A stretch of 40,812 bases of DNA from NCBI GenBank assembly GCA_020059605.1, contig JAGVBT010000134.1:1-40812 (forward strand). The letters run 5' to 3'. Within the stretch, counting starts at the first letter, position 1. Each line of letters begins with the position of its first letter. Under the pieces are notes generated by a model. That model was given only the letters and a program-made list of their open reading frames with translations. It ran no database searches and was not told where the DNA came from. This document shows positions 7,928-15,452 of the stretch, piece by piece. Source of the DNA: Deltaproteobacteria bacterium. Its GTDB lineage: Bacteria > Desulfobacterota > BSN033 > UBA1163. The position numbers and the translations under genes are program-made.

Positions 7928-9211
7928 ATGAGAGAAGTTGTTGTTGTGAGCGGTGCGAGGACTGCCATTGGTAATTTTGGAGGTTCTCTGAAGGATGTTC
8001 AGGTGGTGAAACTGGGCGCCACTGTCATCAGAGAGGTCTTAAGGAAAGCAGGCCTTAAACCCATCCCGAAGAAGGAATATTCGGAGATTGGTCCGGATCT
8101 ACTCAAAGGGGCGGGGATGACCGACCTGGAGAAGATTCATTACCAGTGGGATGGGTCTCTCAAAGAGGTGGAAGTCGATGAGGTTATCATGGGCAATGTG
8201 CTTCAGGCCGGACAGGGACAGAATCCGGCCCGGCAGGCAGTGATTCATGGAGGCATTCCAAAGGAGACGAATGCCTTTACGATCAATAAGGTCTGCGCTT
8301 CGGGTCTGAAGGCCATTGCCCTGGGGGTTCAGGCGATTCAGACAGGAGAGGCGGAGGTAGTCATTTCGGGCGGGATGGAGAATATGAGCCAGGTTCCCTA
8401 TGCTTTCCCGCAGGGCCGCTGGGGCGCCAGAATGTTCAACCAGGAGATGGTGGACCTCATGGTCTTCGACGGCCTCTTTGAGATCTTTTATGGATATCAT
8501 ATGGGGCTCACCGCTGAAAATATTGCAGAAAAGTACGGGATCTCAAGAAAAGATCAGGACGAAATCGGGCTGCTCAGTCACCAGAGGGCAAGGGCCGCCA
8601 TTCAGAAGGGGATTTTAAAGGAGGAGATCATTCCTGTTATCATCCCTCAAAAAAAGGGCGAGCCGCTCATCTTCGATACGGATGAGAGGCCGATGGATAC
8701 CTCGCTTGAGAAGATGGGCAAGATTCCCACGGCCTTCAAGTCAGGAGGAACGGTCACGGCCGGCAATGCCTCCGGGATCAATGATGCGGCGGCAGCGGTT
8801 CTCCTGATGACAAAGGAAAAGGCGAAGGAGCTTGGCCTGGAGCCTCTGGGAAAGATCAAAGGTTGCTCCTCAGCAGGGATCGATCCGGCCTATATGGGCC
8901 TGGGTCCTATTCCTGCGGTGAGAAGGGTGCTTAAAAAAACCGGTCTCTCCCTTGGAGACATCGGACTGATCGAATTGAATGAAGCTTTTGCCTCCCAGGC
9001 GATCGCCTGCATCCGGGAACTGAAGTTGGATATGGAGAAGACCAATGTCAATGGAAGCGGAATCTCCCTGGGCCACCCCATCGGGTGCACGGGGGCGAGA
9101 TTGATCGTCTCCCTCCTCTACGAGATGAAAAGGAGAGAGGTGAATCTCGGGCTGGCCACGCTATGCATCGGCGGCGGCCAGGGCATGGCCATGGTTGTTG
9201 AAAGAAGTTAG
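7928..9211 (+). CDS. Acetyl-CoA acetyltransferase (thiolase) with N-terminal insertion
   Basis: A 427-residue thiolase for CoA-dependent cleavage or condensation of 3-ketoacyl-CoA. The catalytic residues are visible: Cys123 in NKVCASGLKA, His383 in GHPIGCTGAR and Cys413 in LCIGGGQG, along with NEAFASQA. The enzyme is about 35 residues longer than the usual 390-395. The extra segment lies near residues 42-80 (KPIPKKEYSEIGPDLLKGAG and following), between the first helices and the strand VDEVIMGNVL. The ribosome site AGGAGAAAG precedes the ATG. It stands upstream of enoyl-CoA hydratase and etfBA, which fits beta-oxidation or butyrate-type metabolism. Substrate chain length cannot be read from the sequence. 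Confidence 0.95.
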   Translation: MREVVVVSGARTAIGNFGGSLKDVQVVKLGATVIREVLRKAGLKPIPKKEYSEIGPDLLKGAGMTDLEKIHYQWDGSLKEVEVDEVIMGNVLQAGQGQNPARQAVIHGGIPKETNAFTINKVCASGLKAIALGVQAIQTGEAEVVISGGMENMSQVPYAFPQGRWGARMFNQEMVDLMVFDGLFEIFYGYHMGLTAENIAEKYGISRKDQDEIGLLSHQRARAAIQKGILKEEIIPVIIPQKKGEPLIFDTDERPMDTSLEKMGKIPTAFKSGGTVTAGNASGINDAAAAVLLMTKEKAKELGLEPLGKIKGCSSAGIDPAYMGLGPIPAVRRVLKKTGLSLGDIGLIELNEAFASQAIACIRELKLDMEKTNVNGSGISLGHPIGCTGARLIVSLLYEMKRREVNLGLATLCIGGGQGMAMVVERS

Positions 9212-9215
9212 TCGA

Positions 9216-9358
9216 ATAGTCCGATAGTCTCATAGTCTTATAGTCGCAGACTGAAGTGCCTAAAGTGAACTAAAGTTTCAAAGTGACTAAAGTTGTAAGC
9301 GGCAAGACGTGAATTTTAACTTTAGATCACTTTAGGCGCTTATAACTTTAGTCACTTC
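9216..9358 (+). repeat. Interspersed palindromic element, copy 1 (octamer array plus 106-bp body)
   Basis: Four ATAGTCNN octamers (9216-9247) lead into a 106-bp body (9253-9358) that starts GAAGTGCC and ends GTCACTTC. The left arm repeats CTAAAGT words and the right arm repeats their complements (ACTTTAG), so the body is one long imperfect hairpin. A second body of exactly the same length lies at 13549-13654 in the opposite orientation. The element fills the thiolase to enoyl-CoA hydratase gap. I see no reading frame or transposase in it. Confidence 0.8.
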
Positions 9359-9399
9359 AAAAATGACTAATCAACCATGCGGCTCATTGAGGAGGTAAA

Positions 9400-10182
9400 A
9401 TGGAATATAACAATATTATGGTATCGCTTGAAGGAGAAATCGGAATCCTGACGATTAACCGTCCAAAAGCCCTCAATGCCTTAAACATCGAGACCCTTCA
9501 GGAGATCCAGTCGGGACTCCGGGAGGCGAAGGATCAACCGGGGCTAAAGGTTCTCATCGTCACCGGAGCCGGCGAGAAGGCCTTTGTGGCCGGAGCCGAC
9601 ATCCTTCAGATGAAGGAGATGAATTCGATAGAAGCCCTCAATTTTTCAAAGACGGGTCACAACACCATGAAGATGCTTCAGGATTTCCACTGTCCGGTCA
9701 TCGCCGCGGTCAATGGTTTTGCTCTTGGAGGAGGAACCGAAATCGCCCTTGCCTGCGACTTCGTCTATGCGTCTGAGAATGCAAAGTTCGGGCTTCCCGA
9801 GGTGACCCTGGGCATCTTTCCGGGATTCGGAGGGACCCAGAGGCTCCCCCGCCTGGTCGGAAAAGGGAAGGCCAAGGAATTGATCTTCACCGGGAAGATG
9901 ATCACCGCCCAGGAGGCATTTCAGATGGGGATCGTCAACAAGGTCTATCCTCAGGCATCATTGATGGAAGAAACGAAGAAGACGGCCCTCCAGATTGCGG
10001 CAAACGGAGCGGTTGGCGTGAGACTGGCGAAGATGGTTGTCGATTCTGGATTTAACATGGATCTCACAGAGGCCTGTAACCTGGAGTCTTATGCCTTTGG
10101 AATCGGATTTGCTTCAGAGGATCAGAAAGAGGGGATGCGGGCTTTTACCGAGAAGAGAAAACCCGATTTTAAGGGAAGATAA
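9400..10182 (+). CDS. Enoyl-CoA hydratase (crotonase family)
   Basis: A 260-residue crotonase-fold enzyme that hydrates trans-2-enoyl-CoA to 3-hydroxyacyl-CoA. The oxyanion-hole loop AGADILQM (about 65-72) and GFALGGGTEIALACD (106-120) are intact, and both catalytic glutamates are present: Glu114 in GGGTE and Glu134 in GLPEVTLG, followed by GIFPGFGGTQRLPRLVG. This pair makes a true hydratase more likely than an isomerase or dehalogenase. AGGAGGTAAA lies just before the ATG. It lies between the thiolase and etfBA. No 3-hydroxyacyl-CoA dehydrogenase or acyl-CoA dehydrogenase is in the window, so the pathway is completed elsewhere. Confidence 0.94.
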   Translation: MEYNNIMVSLEGEIGILTINRPKALNALNIETLQEIQSGLREAKDQPGLKVLIVTGAGEKAFVAGADILQMKEMNSIEALNFSKTGHNTMKMLQDFHCPVIAAVNGFALGGGTEIALACDFVYASENAKFGLPEVTLGIFPGFGGTQRLPRLVGKGKAKELIFTGKMITAQEAFQMGIVNKVYPQASLMEETKKTALQIAANGAVGVRLAKMVVDSGFNMDLTEACNLESYAFGIGFASEDQKEGMRAFTEKRKPDFKGR

Positions 10183-10266
10183 GAGAGCTCTCAAGAGGCT
10201 CTCTGATTACAGAGATTTCAAAAAGAGATTACACAGATTCGGGATTTCTGGATTATTTCAGAAATC
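10182..10266 (+). promoter_or_regulatory. Three consecutive small hairpins between the hydratase gene and etfB
   Basis: AGAGAGC/GCTCTCT (10182-10204), TCTCTG/CAGAGA (10200-10215) and GATTTCTG/CAGAAATC (10243-10266) are perfect short stems. The first two share bases and are mutually exclusive, and the last ends just before the etfB ribosome site AAAGGAGG. There is no T-run, so these are not ordinary terminators. The region also has a rough 8-bp rhythm of GATT words, so it may be another degenerate array and not a regulator. Confidence 0.35.
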
Positions 10267-10284
10267 AACAAAAGGAGGCGCAAG

Positions 10285-11079
10285 GTGAAGATCGTAGTCT
10301 GTGTCAAGCAGGTTCCCGATACCACGGATGTGAAGATCAACCCCGAGACCAATACCCTGGTCCGCGAGGGCGTGGCGAGCATTACCAACCCATTTGATGA
10401 GTTTGCGATCGAAGAGGGGCTCCGCACGAAGGAGAAGTACGGCGGAGAGGTTCATGTCATCACCATGGGCCCTCCTCAGGCCATCGAAGTCCTGAAAAAT
10501 GCGCTGGCCGTGGGTTGCGATAAGGTCTACCTCGTCTCGGACAAGGCCTTTGCAGGCGCCGATACACTGGCGACTGCGTATGCCGTGACCAAGACGATCG
10601 AACATATCGGGGGAGCGGACCTGATCTTCTGCGGAAAGCAGGCGATTGACGGAGATACAGCCCAGGTCGGTCCGGGCGTTGCGACCCGGTTGGGCATCCC
10701 GCAACTGACCTATGTCTGCAAGGTGAGGGAGATCCATGTCGAACAGAAAAAGGTCGTGGTGGAACGAATGATGGAGAATGGAAGAGAGGTGGTCGAATCG
10801 TCGCTTCCCGCTCTCATCACGGTTGTCAAAGATATCAACGAGCCCAGGCTTCCTTCCCTTTTGGGGATCAAGAAGGCGGCCAAGGCCCAGATTCCGACCC
10901 TTTCGGCAAAGGATATCAATGCCGACGAGAACCGGATCGGACTGAAGGGTTCGCCTACCTGGGTGACAAAGGTCTTCACGCCCGAGGCCAGAGGGGGAGG
11001 GGAAGTCTTGAAAGGGGAGTTGACGGATGTGGTTCCACTCCTGATTAATAAATTGATGGATTCAAAGTTTATTAAGTAA
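10285..11079 (+). CDS. etfB: Electron transfer flavoprotein beta subunit
   Basis: A 264-residue EtfB, starting at GTG with AAAGGAGGCGCAAG upstream. MKIVVCVKQVPDTTDVKINPETNTL and NPFDEFAIEEGLR are family hallmarks, followed by the nucleotide-binding core ADLIFCGKQAIDGDTAQVGP and the LPALITVVKDINEPRLPSL segment near 175-195. EtfB pairs with EtfA to carry electrons from acyl-CoA dehydrogenases to a membrane acceptor or, in bifurcating types, between NADH and ferredoxin. It is followed by etfA after 66 bases. Whether this pair bifurcates cannot be settled by eye. Confidence 0.95.
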   Translation: MKIVVCVKQVPDTTDVKINPETNTLVREGVASITNPFDEFAIEEGLRTKEKYGGEVHVITMGPPQAIEVLKNALAVGCDKVYLVSDKAFAGADTLATAYAVTKTIEHIGGADLIFCGKQAIDGDTAQVGPGVATRLGIPQLTYVCKVREIHVEQKKVVVERMMENGREVVESSLPALITVVKDINEPRLPSLLGIKKAAKAQIPTLSAKDINADENRIGLKGSPTWVTKVFTPEARGGGEVLKGELTDVVPLLINKLMDSKFIK

Positions 11080-11100
11080 TCAAAATTCTTTTCCTTCCAC

Positions 11101-11117
11101 CATTCCATTATTCCAAT
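11101..11117. repeat. Short octamer repeat shared with 33148-33195
   Basis: Two 8-bp units (ATTCCATT, ATTCCAAT) in the etfB-etfA gap. The 16-base string CATTCCATTATTCCAA recurs exactly at 33155-33170, upstream of a uspA gene 22 kb away. Confidence 0.55.
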
Positions 11118-11145
11118 TTTATAGTCTTCATAGGAGGAGACGAGA

Positions 11146-12345
11146 ATGGCCAGATTATTGATCGATCAAGAGACTTGCACCGGATGTGAAGCCTGCATCC
11201 CTTCCTGTCCCTTCGGGGCATTGAGCATGAAAGATCGAATTGCCGTTGTGGATGAGAAATGTACTTTCTGCGGGGCCTGTGTCGATGTCTGTCCGGTGAC
11301 CGCGATTACCCTCGAGAAGGATGAGAAGGCCGTAACGATTGATACGAGCGCCTATAAGGATGTCTGGATTTTTGTCGAACACGAGCAGGGAAAGGTCTCC
11401 AGCGTCTCCTTCGAACTTCTTGGAGAGGGAAGGAAGCTGGCCGATGTGCTCGGATGCAAATTATGCGGGTTTGTCTTCGGCAAAGAGGTCGAGGAATTCG
11501 TTAAAGAGGCGATTGCTTACGGAGCGGAGAAGGTCTATGTCACGGAAAGTCCCTTGCTCGAATACTATCGGACTGACCCTTTCGCCTGCGCCGCGGTCAA
11601 CCTCATCCGGAAATATAAACCCGAGATCGTCCTTTTCGGAGCCACGGTCCAGGGACGAGATTTCGCAGGGACGGTGGCCACCACTCTGGAAGCGGGTTTG
11701 ACGGCAGACTGCACGGGACTGGACATCGATCCCGAGACGAAATATCTCAAACAGACACGGCCTGCCTTTGGCGGAAATATCATGGCGACCATTCTTGACT
11801 ACCCCAACTATCGGCCCCAGATGTCCACGGTCCGGCCCAAGGTCTTTCCCATGCCGGCGAGGGATGGTTCGAGAACAGGGGAGGTGATCCGTGAGTCCCT
11901 GCCGATGACCGAGGACCAGATCCGGACAAAGGTTCTGGAATTCATCAAAGGAGCGGAAGCGGTCAATCTGGCTGATGCAGAGATCATCGTTTCAGGAGGC
12001 AGAGGGATCGGAAACGCAGAGAACTTCAAGGTGATCCGCGAACTGGCAAGCGTTCTTGGGGCGGCCGTAGGGGCCTCTCGCGCCGCCGTGGATGCGGGCT
12101 GGATTCCTTATGAGCACCAGGTAGGGCAGACCGGCCGGACCGTCCGGCCCAAAATTTACATTGCCTGCGGAATTTCAGGTTCCATTCAACATCAGGCCGG
12201 GATGAAGACTTCGGATATCATCGTAGCCATCAATAAAGATCCGGAAGCCCCCATCTTTAAGATTGCCACCTATGGCGTGGTTGGCGACCTCTTCACTGTT
12301 ATCCCCATGGTCAAGGAGGAATTCAAAAAAAGATTGGGAAGATAG
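11146..12345 (+). CDS. etfA: Electron transfer flavoprotein alpha subunit with N-terminal 2[4Fe-4S] ferredoxin domain
   Basis: A 399-residue EtfA. Residues 1-60 are a bacterial ferredoxin domain with two cluster motifs: Cys11, 14, 17 and 21, then Cys39, 42, 45 and 49. After this come the alpha-subunit N-terminal domain (VWIFVEHEQGKVSSVSFELL) and the FAD domain near 280-390 (SGGRGIGNAENF, GASRAAVDAGWIP, QVGQTGRTVRPK, CGISGSIQHQAGM, AINKDPEAPIF). The extra clusters are known in anaerobes and give EtfAB a route to ferredoxin or a membrane iron-sulfur oxidoreductase (family knowledge). A ribosome site AGGAGGAGACGAGA precedes the ATG. It ends the fatty-acid block; no adjacent acyl-CoA dehydrogenase is seen. 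Confidence 0.95.
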   Translation: MARLLIDQETCTGCEACIPSCPFGALSMKDRIAVVDEKCTFCGACVDVCPVTAITLEKDEKAVTIDTSAYKDVWIFVEHEQGKVSSVSFELLGEGRKLADVLGCKLCGFVFGKEVEEFVKEAIAYGAEKVYVTESPLLEYYRTDPFACAAVNLIRKYKPEIVLFGATVQGRDFAGTVATTLEAGLTADCTGLDIDPETKYLKQTRPAFGGNIMATILDYPNYRPQMSTVRPKVFPMPARDGSRTGEVIRESLPMTEDQIRTKVLEFIKGAEAVNLADAEIIVSGGRGIGNAENFKVIRELASVLGAAVGASRAAVDAGWIPYEHQVGQTGRTVRPKIYIACGISGSIQHQAGMKTSDIIVAINKDPEAPIFKIATYGVVGDLFTVIPMVKEEFKKRLGR

Positions 12346-12360
12346 TGACTCCCGTAGGCC

Positions 12361-12468
12361 ATCAGGTTATCGGGAGATCAGGGCATCAGAGACAAGCCTT
12401 TATGAATTTCTTTTGGCAATTCGTTTTTCTGGTTACCTGATTCCCTGATAACCTGCTCCTCTGATCCC
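12361..12468. repeat. Inverted pair of ATCAGGNN octamer arrays
   Basis: Left array 12361-12392 has four 8-bp units (ATCAGGTT, ATCGGGAG, ATCAGGGC, ATCAGAGA). Right array 12429-12468 has five units of the complement type (CTGATTCC, CTGATAAC and others). Positions 12363-12382 pair with 12436-12455 at 17 of 20 bases. A T-run (CTTTTTT, about 12470) follows, so the structure may also end etfA transcription. Confidence 0.7.
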
Positions 12469-12481
12469 CTCTTTTTTATCC

Positions 12482-12510
12482 TTGATTTTTCATATTCCTT
12501 TCATCATAAT
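12482..12510 (+). promoter_or_regulatory. Candidate sigma-70-type promoter for the zinc-ribbon gene
   Basis: TTGATT (12482-12487), a 17-base spacer and CATAAT (12505-12510, 5 of 6 to consensus). The ATG lies 31 bases further on, with GAAGGGAG as ribosome site. It sits directly after the T-rich end of the inverted octamer element, suggesting a transcription unit separate from etfBA. Confidence 0.5.
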
Positions 12511-12540
12511 GGGATAAAACCGTTTGAAGGGAGTCCTCCC

Positions 12541-13500
12541 ATGATTATCACCTGCGCCTCCTGTTTGACAAAGTACCACCTGGATGATTCAAACATTTCA
12601 GAAAAAGGGGCAAAGGTTCGATGCTCCCGGTGTAAACATGTATTCTATGTCGTTCCGCCCCGGGAGACCAGGGAGGAAGTGGCGGAGACTTTCGAGTCCT
12701 TTGCCAAATTCCATGAGGATTTGATGGAAAAAAAGAAGGAGGGCGAGCTTTCCCCCCTGGAAGAAAAAGAGGAGAAAAAGAAAAAGGAAGAGGTGTCCGT
12801 CGAGGAAGAAGAAAAATTTCTTTTTTCGGAACAGCCCTTTGAAAAAAGAGCCGGGTCTATCCCTTTTGGGGACATTGAAGAAGAAAAGGAAACCGAGATT
12901 AGGGAGGCCGCACCGAAGAAGGCCGCCGCCGGCGAGATAAGAATGAGGCGGGCAAGAGGAAAATCCTCACGCCTATTTGCCCTGGTGGTCGTCATTCTTC
13001 TCCTGGTATTCGGACTTTTCTACTTATGGGCGGAGATGGGGGCCGGGGGCAGGCTCTCTTCCTTTTTAAAAAATCCGATCCAGAAGGCCGCCCGGTTATG
13101 GGAGCATGTCTGGGGAACCGAGAAGGAGGGCCTGGTCGTTAAAGATCTGGCGGGTTACGAAGAGAAGGCGGCCGAGTTTTCACTGTATATCATCGAGGGG
13201 AAGGTGGATAACCGGTCCCAGAAAACGCGGAAGCATATCAAGGTGAAGGTGGAGATCTTTGATCAGAGCAGAATGAAGGTGGCTGAGAAGGAGACCTACT
13301 GCGGCCGGATCATGGACCGGGAAGAATTGAGAAATCTTCCCTCCGACTTCTTTTCCGAGAAGATGATATTCCAGCCTAAAACTGAACAGGAGATGGTCGT
13401 CCCATCGGGGAAGGCCGTTCCTTTTGCGATCGTCTTCAAGGATTTGCCCGCCGAGGCGAAAGAGTTCAGGGTCGAGATTGTCGAAGCCCCCTCTCTTTAG
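12541..13500 (+). CDS. MJ0042-type zinc-ribbon, single-membrane-span, DUF3426-like protein
   Basis: A 319-residue protein. Residues 1-40 are an MJ0042 zinc ribbon (Cys5, Cys8, Cys28, Cys31; ITCASC and VRCSRCKHVF). A long acidic and lysine-rich linker follows (about 50-140), then a transmembrane segment at about 145-165 (LFALVVVILLLVFGLFYLW), and a C-terminal domain with YIIEGKVDNRSQKTRKHIKV that resembles DUF3426, a beta-rich domain in delta- and beta-proteobacterial envelope proteins. The topology would be cytoplasmic zinc ribbon and external C-terminal domain. Function is unknown; a link between DNA or RNA binding and the envelope is only a guess. It has its own promoter-like sequence. Confidence 0.85.
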   Translation: MIITCASCLTKYHLDDSNISEKGAKVRCSRCKHVFYVVPPRETREEVAETFESFAKFHEDLMEKKKEGELSPLEEKEEKKKKEEVSVEEEEKFLFSEQPFEKRAGSIPFGDIEEEKETEIREAAPKKAAAGEIRMRRARGKSSRLFALVVVILLLVFGLFYLWAEMGAGGRLSSFLKNPIQKAARLWEHVWGTEKEGLVVKDLAGYEEKAAEFSLYIIEGKVDNRSQKTRKHIKVKVEIFDQSRMKVAEKETYCGRIMDREELRNLPSDFFSEKMIFQPKTEQEMVVPSGKAVPFAIVFKDLPAEAKEFRVEIVEAPSL

Positions 13501-13504
13501 TCAA

Positions 13505-13693
13505 TTCGTCTGATAGTCAAATAGTCGATTCGTCGTATAGGCATGTTCGAAGTGACTAAAGTTAAAAATGACTAAAGTGACCTAAAGTTAAAATCCACAT
13601 CTTCTCTTTTAGAACTTTAGTCACTTTCAAACTTTAGTTCACTATAGGCACTTCGTTTGGGGACGATAAGACAATGAGACTACCTGACTGTAT
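13505..13693 (-). repeat. Interspersed palindromic element, copy 2 (inverted relative to copy 1)
   Basis: The 106-bp body at 13549-13654 is the reverse complement of the body at 9253-9358 with scattered substitutions and the same length. Octamer arrays flank it on both sides: five units of the ATAGTCNN type at 13505-13544 and four GACNANNN units at 13662-13693. The flank at 13656-13690, read on the minus strand, also aligns with the ATAGTC array of copy 1, so the array is part of the element. It lies between two convergent genes. Confidence 0.8.
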
Positions 13694-13712
13694 GAAAAGT
13701 CCCTATGGAGCT

Positions 13713-15296
13713 CTAAATATTGAGGATTTCTTCTGTCTTCGACTTATCCAGATCCATCACATGCTTGATGCCGCTGATTTCCGATGCTTCGCGTGTCAAG
13801 GCGGCAATGTCATCCCGTGACAGGTATTCGAGAGAAAATTTCCTGCTCCCGGCCATGAGCTGGCGAAGGCCCTGGGCCAGACGTTCATAGTAGGTATAGA
13901 GGCCAAGAGCGCCGGTAGGTATTTTCTCGAACTCTGCATCACCCAATTCCCTGCGCAATGAACTTGCCGTAACAAAAATTTCATCTTTTGTCTGGCCGAA
14001 CCGTTCGATATAGACGGGGACCTGATGGTTTTCGATCGTCCGCCCGATGGTCTTCCCCACCATGGACGCAGCGACCGGAGCCCTGGCCATCCCAACAAGC
14101 TTGACAAAAGGGGCCCCCAGGGCAAGGGCCTTGAAAATACTGTCTTCGAAAATGAATCCGCCTCCGACCGCCAGGGAAGGCACATATTTTTTATTCCGGT
14201 GGAGGTAGGAGGCATACCGATGGAGGAGAGAGTGGAGTTCTACCGGAGGAACTCCCCATTCATTCATCATTCGCCAGGGGCTCATGCCGGTTCCGCCACC
14301 GGCGGCATCCACCGTCACAAGGTCCAGTCTGTATTTCGAGGCAAAGGCAATGGCCCGGGCGAGGTCAGCCGGGCGATAGGCGCCGGTTTTGAGAAAGAGG
14401 TATTTGGCCCCGGCTTTACGAAGGGCGTCGACTCTTTCTGCGAAAGATTCTTCCGAGACCATCCCCACTCGTGAATGCCGTTCAAACTCCTTAAACGCCT
14501 TATGCTCGAATGCCCTGATCACATCAGGATCAGTCGGATCGGGGATCACGATATAACCCCGCGCATGGAGCATCTGGGCTTTCTTAAGGTCCTTAACCTT
14601 CACTTCGCCCCCGATATCTTTTGCTCCCTGCCCCCATTTGAGCTCGATACATTCGACCCCGAGTTTTTCAATGGCATACTCATGAGTTCTAAGACGGGTG
14701 TCTTCAATGTTAGCCTGAACAATGATGGCTCCGTAACCATCGCGCTGGTAATCCTTATAGAGCCGGATTCTGCGTTTCAGTTCAAATGTGTCTATGACCC
14801 TTCCGTCTTTGATCACGGCCTCCGGATCCATGCCCACAACATTTTCTCCGATGGTCAGACCGGTCCCGGAAAGGGCGGACCCGATGGCTAACCCCTCCCA
14901 GTTGTTTTTGGCGATGTCGGTTGACCCGATTCCGGAGATCAGCCAGGGGTAACGGAACTTTATCCCTTTATCATGGCCGAGGGCCACTTCGAGATTCACT
15001 GCCGGAAAGATCGCTTTGTCACTGTCCGGTTCGATCCCATGGGCCCCTACCGCTGTGCCCATGATGTTGAAATGGGAATAATCGACCGGGTATTGCTTTT
15101 CGGAAGCGGTGGTGATGACGCCGAAGGGTTGCGGGTAGATCACCTCATGCCCCCGGTAGGCGGATTTGCCAATTTCGCACATCCCGATACATCCATCGAC
15201 ACAGGTGACGCACATCCCTGAAACGGGGACAACCGAGCCTTCGGTCCTGTTTTTGGTTAGCGTTGCGGCCGAGGCATTGATCTTGGATAAGGACAT
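13713..15296 (-). CDS. Glutamate-synthase-like FMN-binding protein (GltB central-domain family)
   Basis: A 527-residue protein of the FMN-binding glutamate synthase family, a TIM barrel related to the central and FMN domains of GltB. Recognisable segments are WLISGIGSTDIAKNNWEGLA, IVQANIEDTRLRTHEYAIEK, CIELKWGQGAKDIGGEV, VTVDAAGGGTGMSPWRMMNE and LAVGGGFIFEDSIFKALALG. No glutaminase domain is present. An N-terminal cluster-like motif, Cys29-x2-Cys32-x3-Cys36-x3-Cys40 (MCVTCVDGCIGMC), precedes the barrel. AAAGGAGAATGACAG precedes the ATG. It is the last gene of the redox operon after HoxU-like, NuoF-GltD and NuoE-like genes. It may make glutamate using electrons from the GltD part, or may be an oxidoreductase of another substrate; the sequence does not decide. 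Confidence 0.85.
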   Translation of the reverse strand: MSLSKINASAATLTKNRTEGSVVPVSGMCVTCVDGCIGMCEIGKSAYRGHEVIYPQPFGVITTASEKQYPVDYSHFNIMGTAVGAHGIEPDSDKAIFPAVNLEVALGHDKGIKFRYPWLISGIGSTDIAKNNWEGLAIGSALSGTGLTIGENVVGMDPEAVIKDGRVIDTFELKRRIRLYKDYQRDGYGAIIVQANIEDTRLRTHEYAIEKLGVECIELKWGQGAKDIGGEVKVKDLKKAQMLHARGYIVIPDPTDPDVIRAFEHKAFKEFERHSRVGMVSEESFAERVDALRKAGAKYLFLKTGAYRPADLARAIAFASKYRLDLVTVDAAGGGTGMSPWRMMNEWGVPPVELHSLLHRYASYLHRNKKYVPSLAVGGGFIFEDSIFKALALGAPFVKLVGMARAPVAASMVGKTIGRTIENHQVPVYIERFGQTKDEIFVTASSLRRELGDAEFEKIPTGALGLYTYYERLAQGLRQLMAGSRKFSLEYLSRDDIAALTREASEISGIKHVMDLDKSKTEEILNI

Positions 15297-15345
15297 CTGT
15301 CATTCTCCTTTCTTTTACGTCTGTTCGACAAAGCCAGTATCCGTG

Positions 15346-15417
15346 CTTCGACAGGCTCAGCACGAACGGAAAAAAATGATTTAAATTTAAACTCCGTTCA
15401 CCCTGAGGTTGTCGAAG
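15346..15417. repeat. Palindromic intergenic repeat (CTTCGACAGGCTCAG type)
   Basis: Arms 15346-15369 (CTTCGACAGGCTCAG then CACGAACGG) and 15394-15417 are inverted, pairing at about 19 of 24 bases. The centre is AT-rich, with a TTTAAATTTAAA palindrome. Sequences of this kind (TTCGACAGGCTCAGCACGAA) are common between genes in many bacterial groups (general knowledge; no family name known to me). It separates the HoxU-like gene from the GltB-like gene. Confidence 0.75.
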
Positions 15418-15452
15418 GGTGGTTAAAGCATTTAAGTAACATGCTCATCTTT

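Noticed and set aside
10285..12345. Calling EtfBA a bifurcating pair.
   Set aside because: The extra ferredoxin domain and the anaerobic setting are suggestive, but there is no partner dehydrogenase next to it and the decisive motif comparison cannot be done by eye.
13713..15296. GltB-like protein as true glutamate synthase large subunit.
   Set aside because: The N-terminal glutaminase domain and the C-terminal GXGXG domain are absent, and the length is 527 residues, not about 1500. I kept the broader family call.
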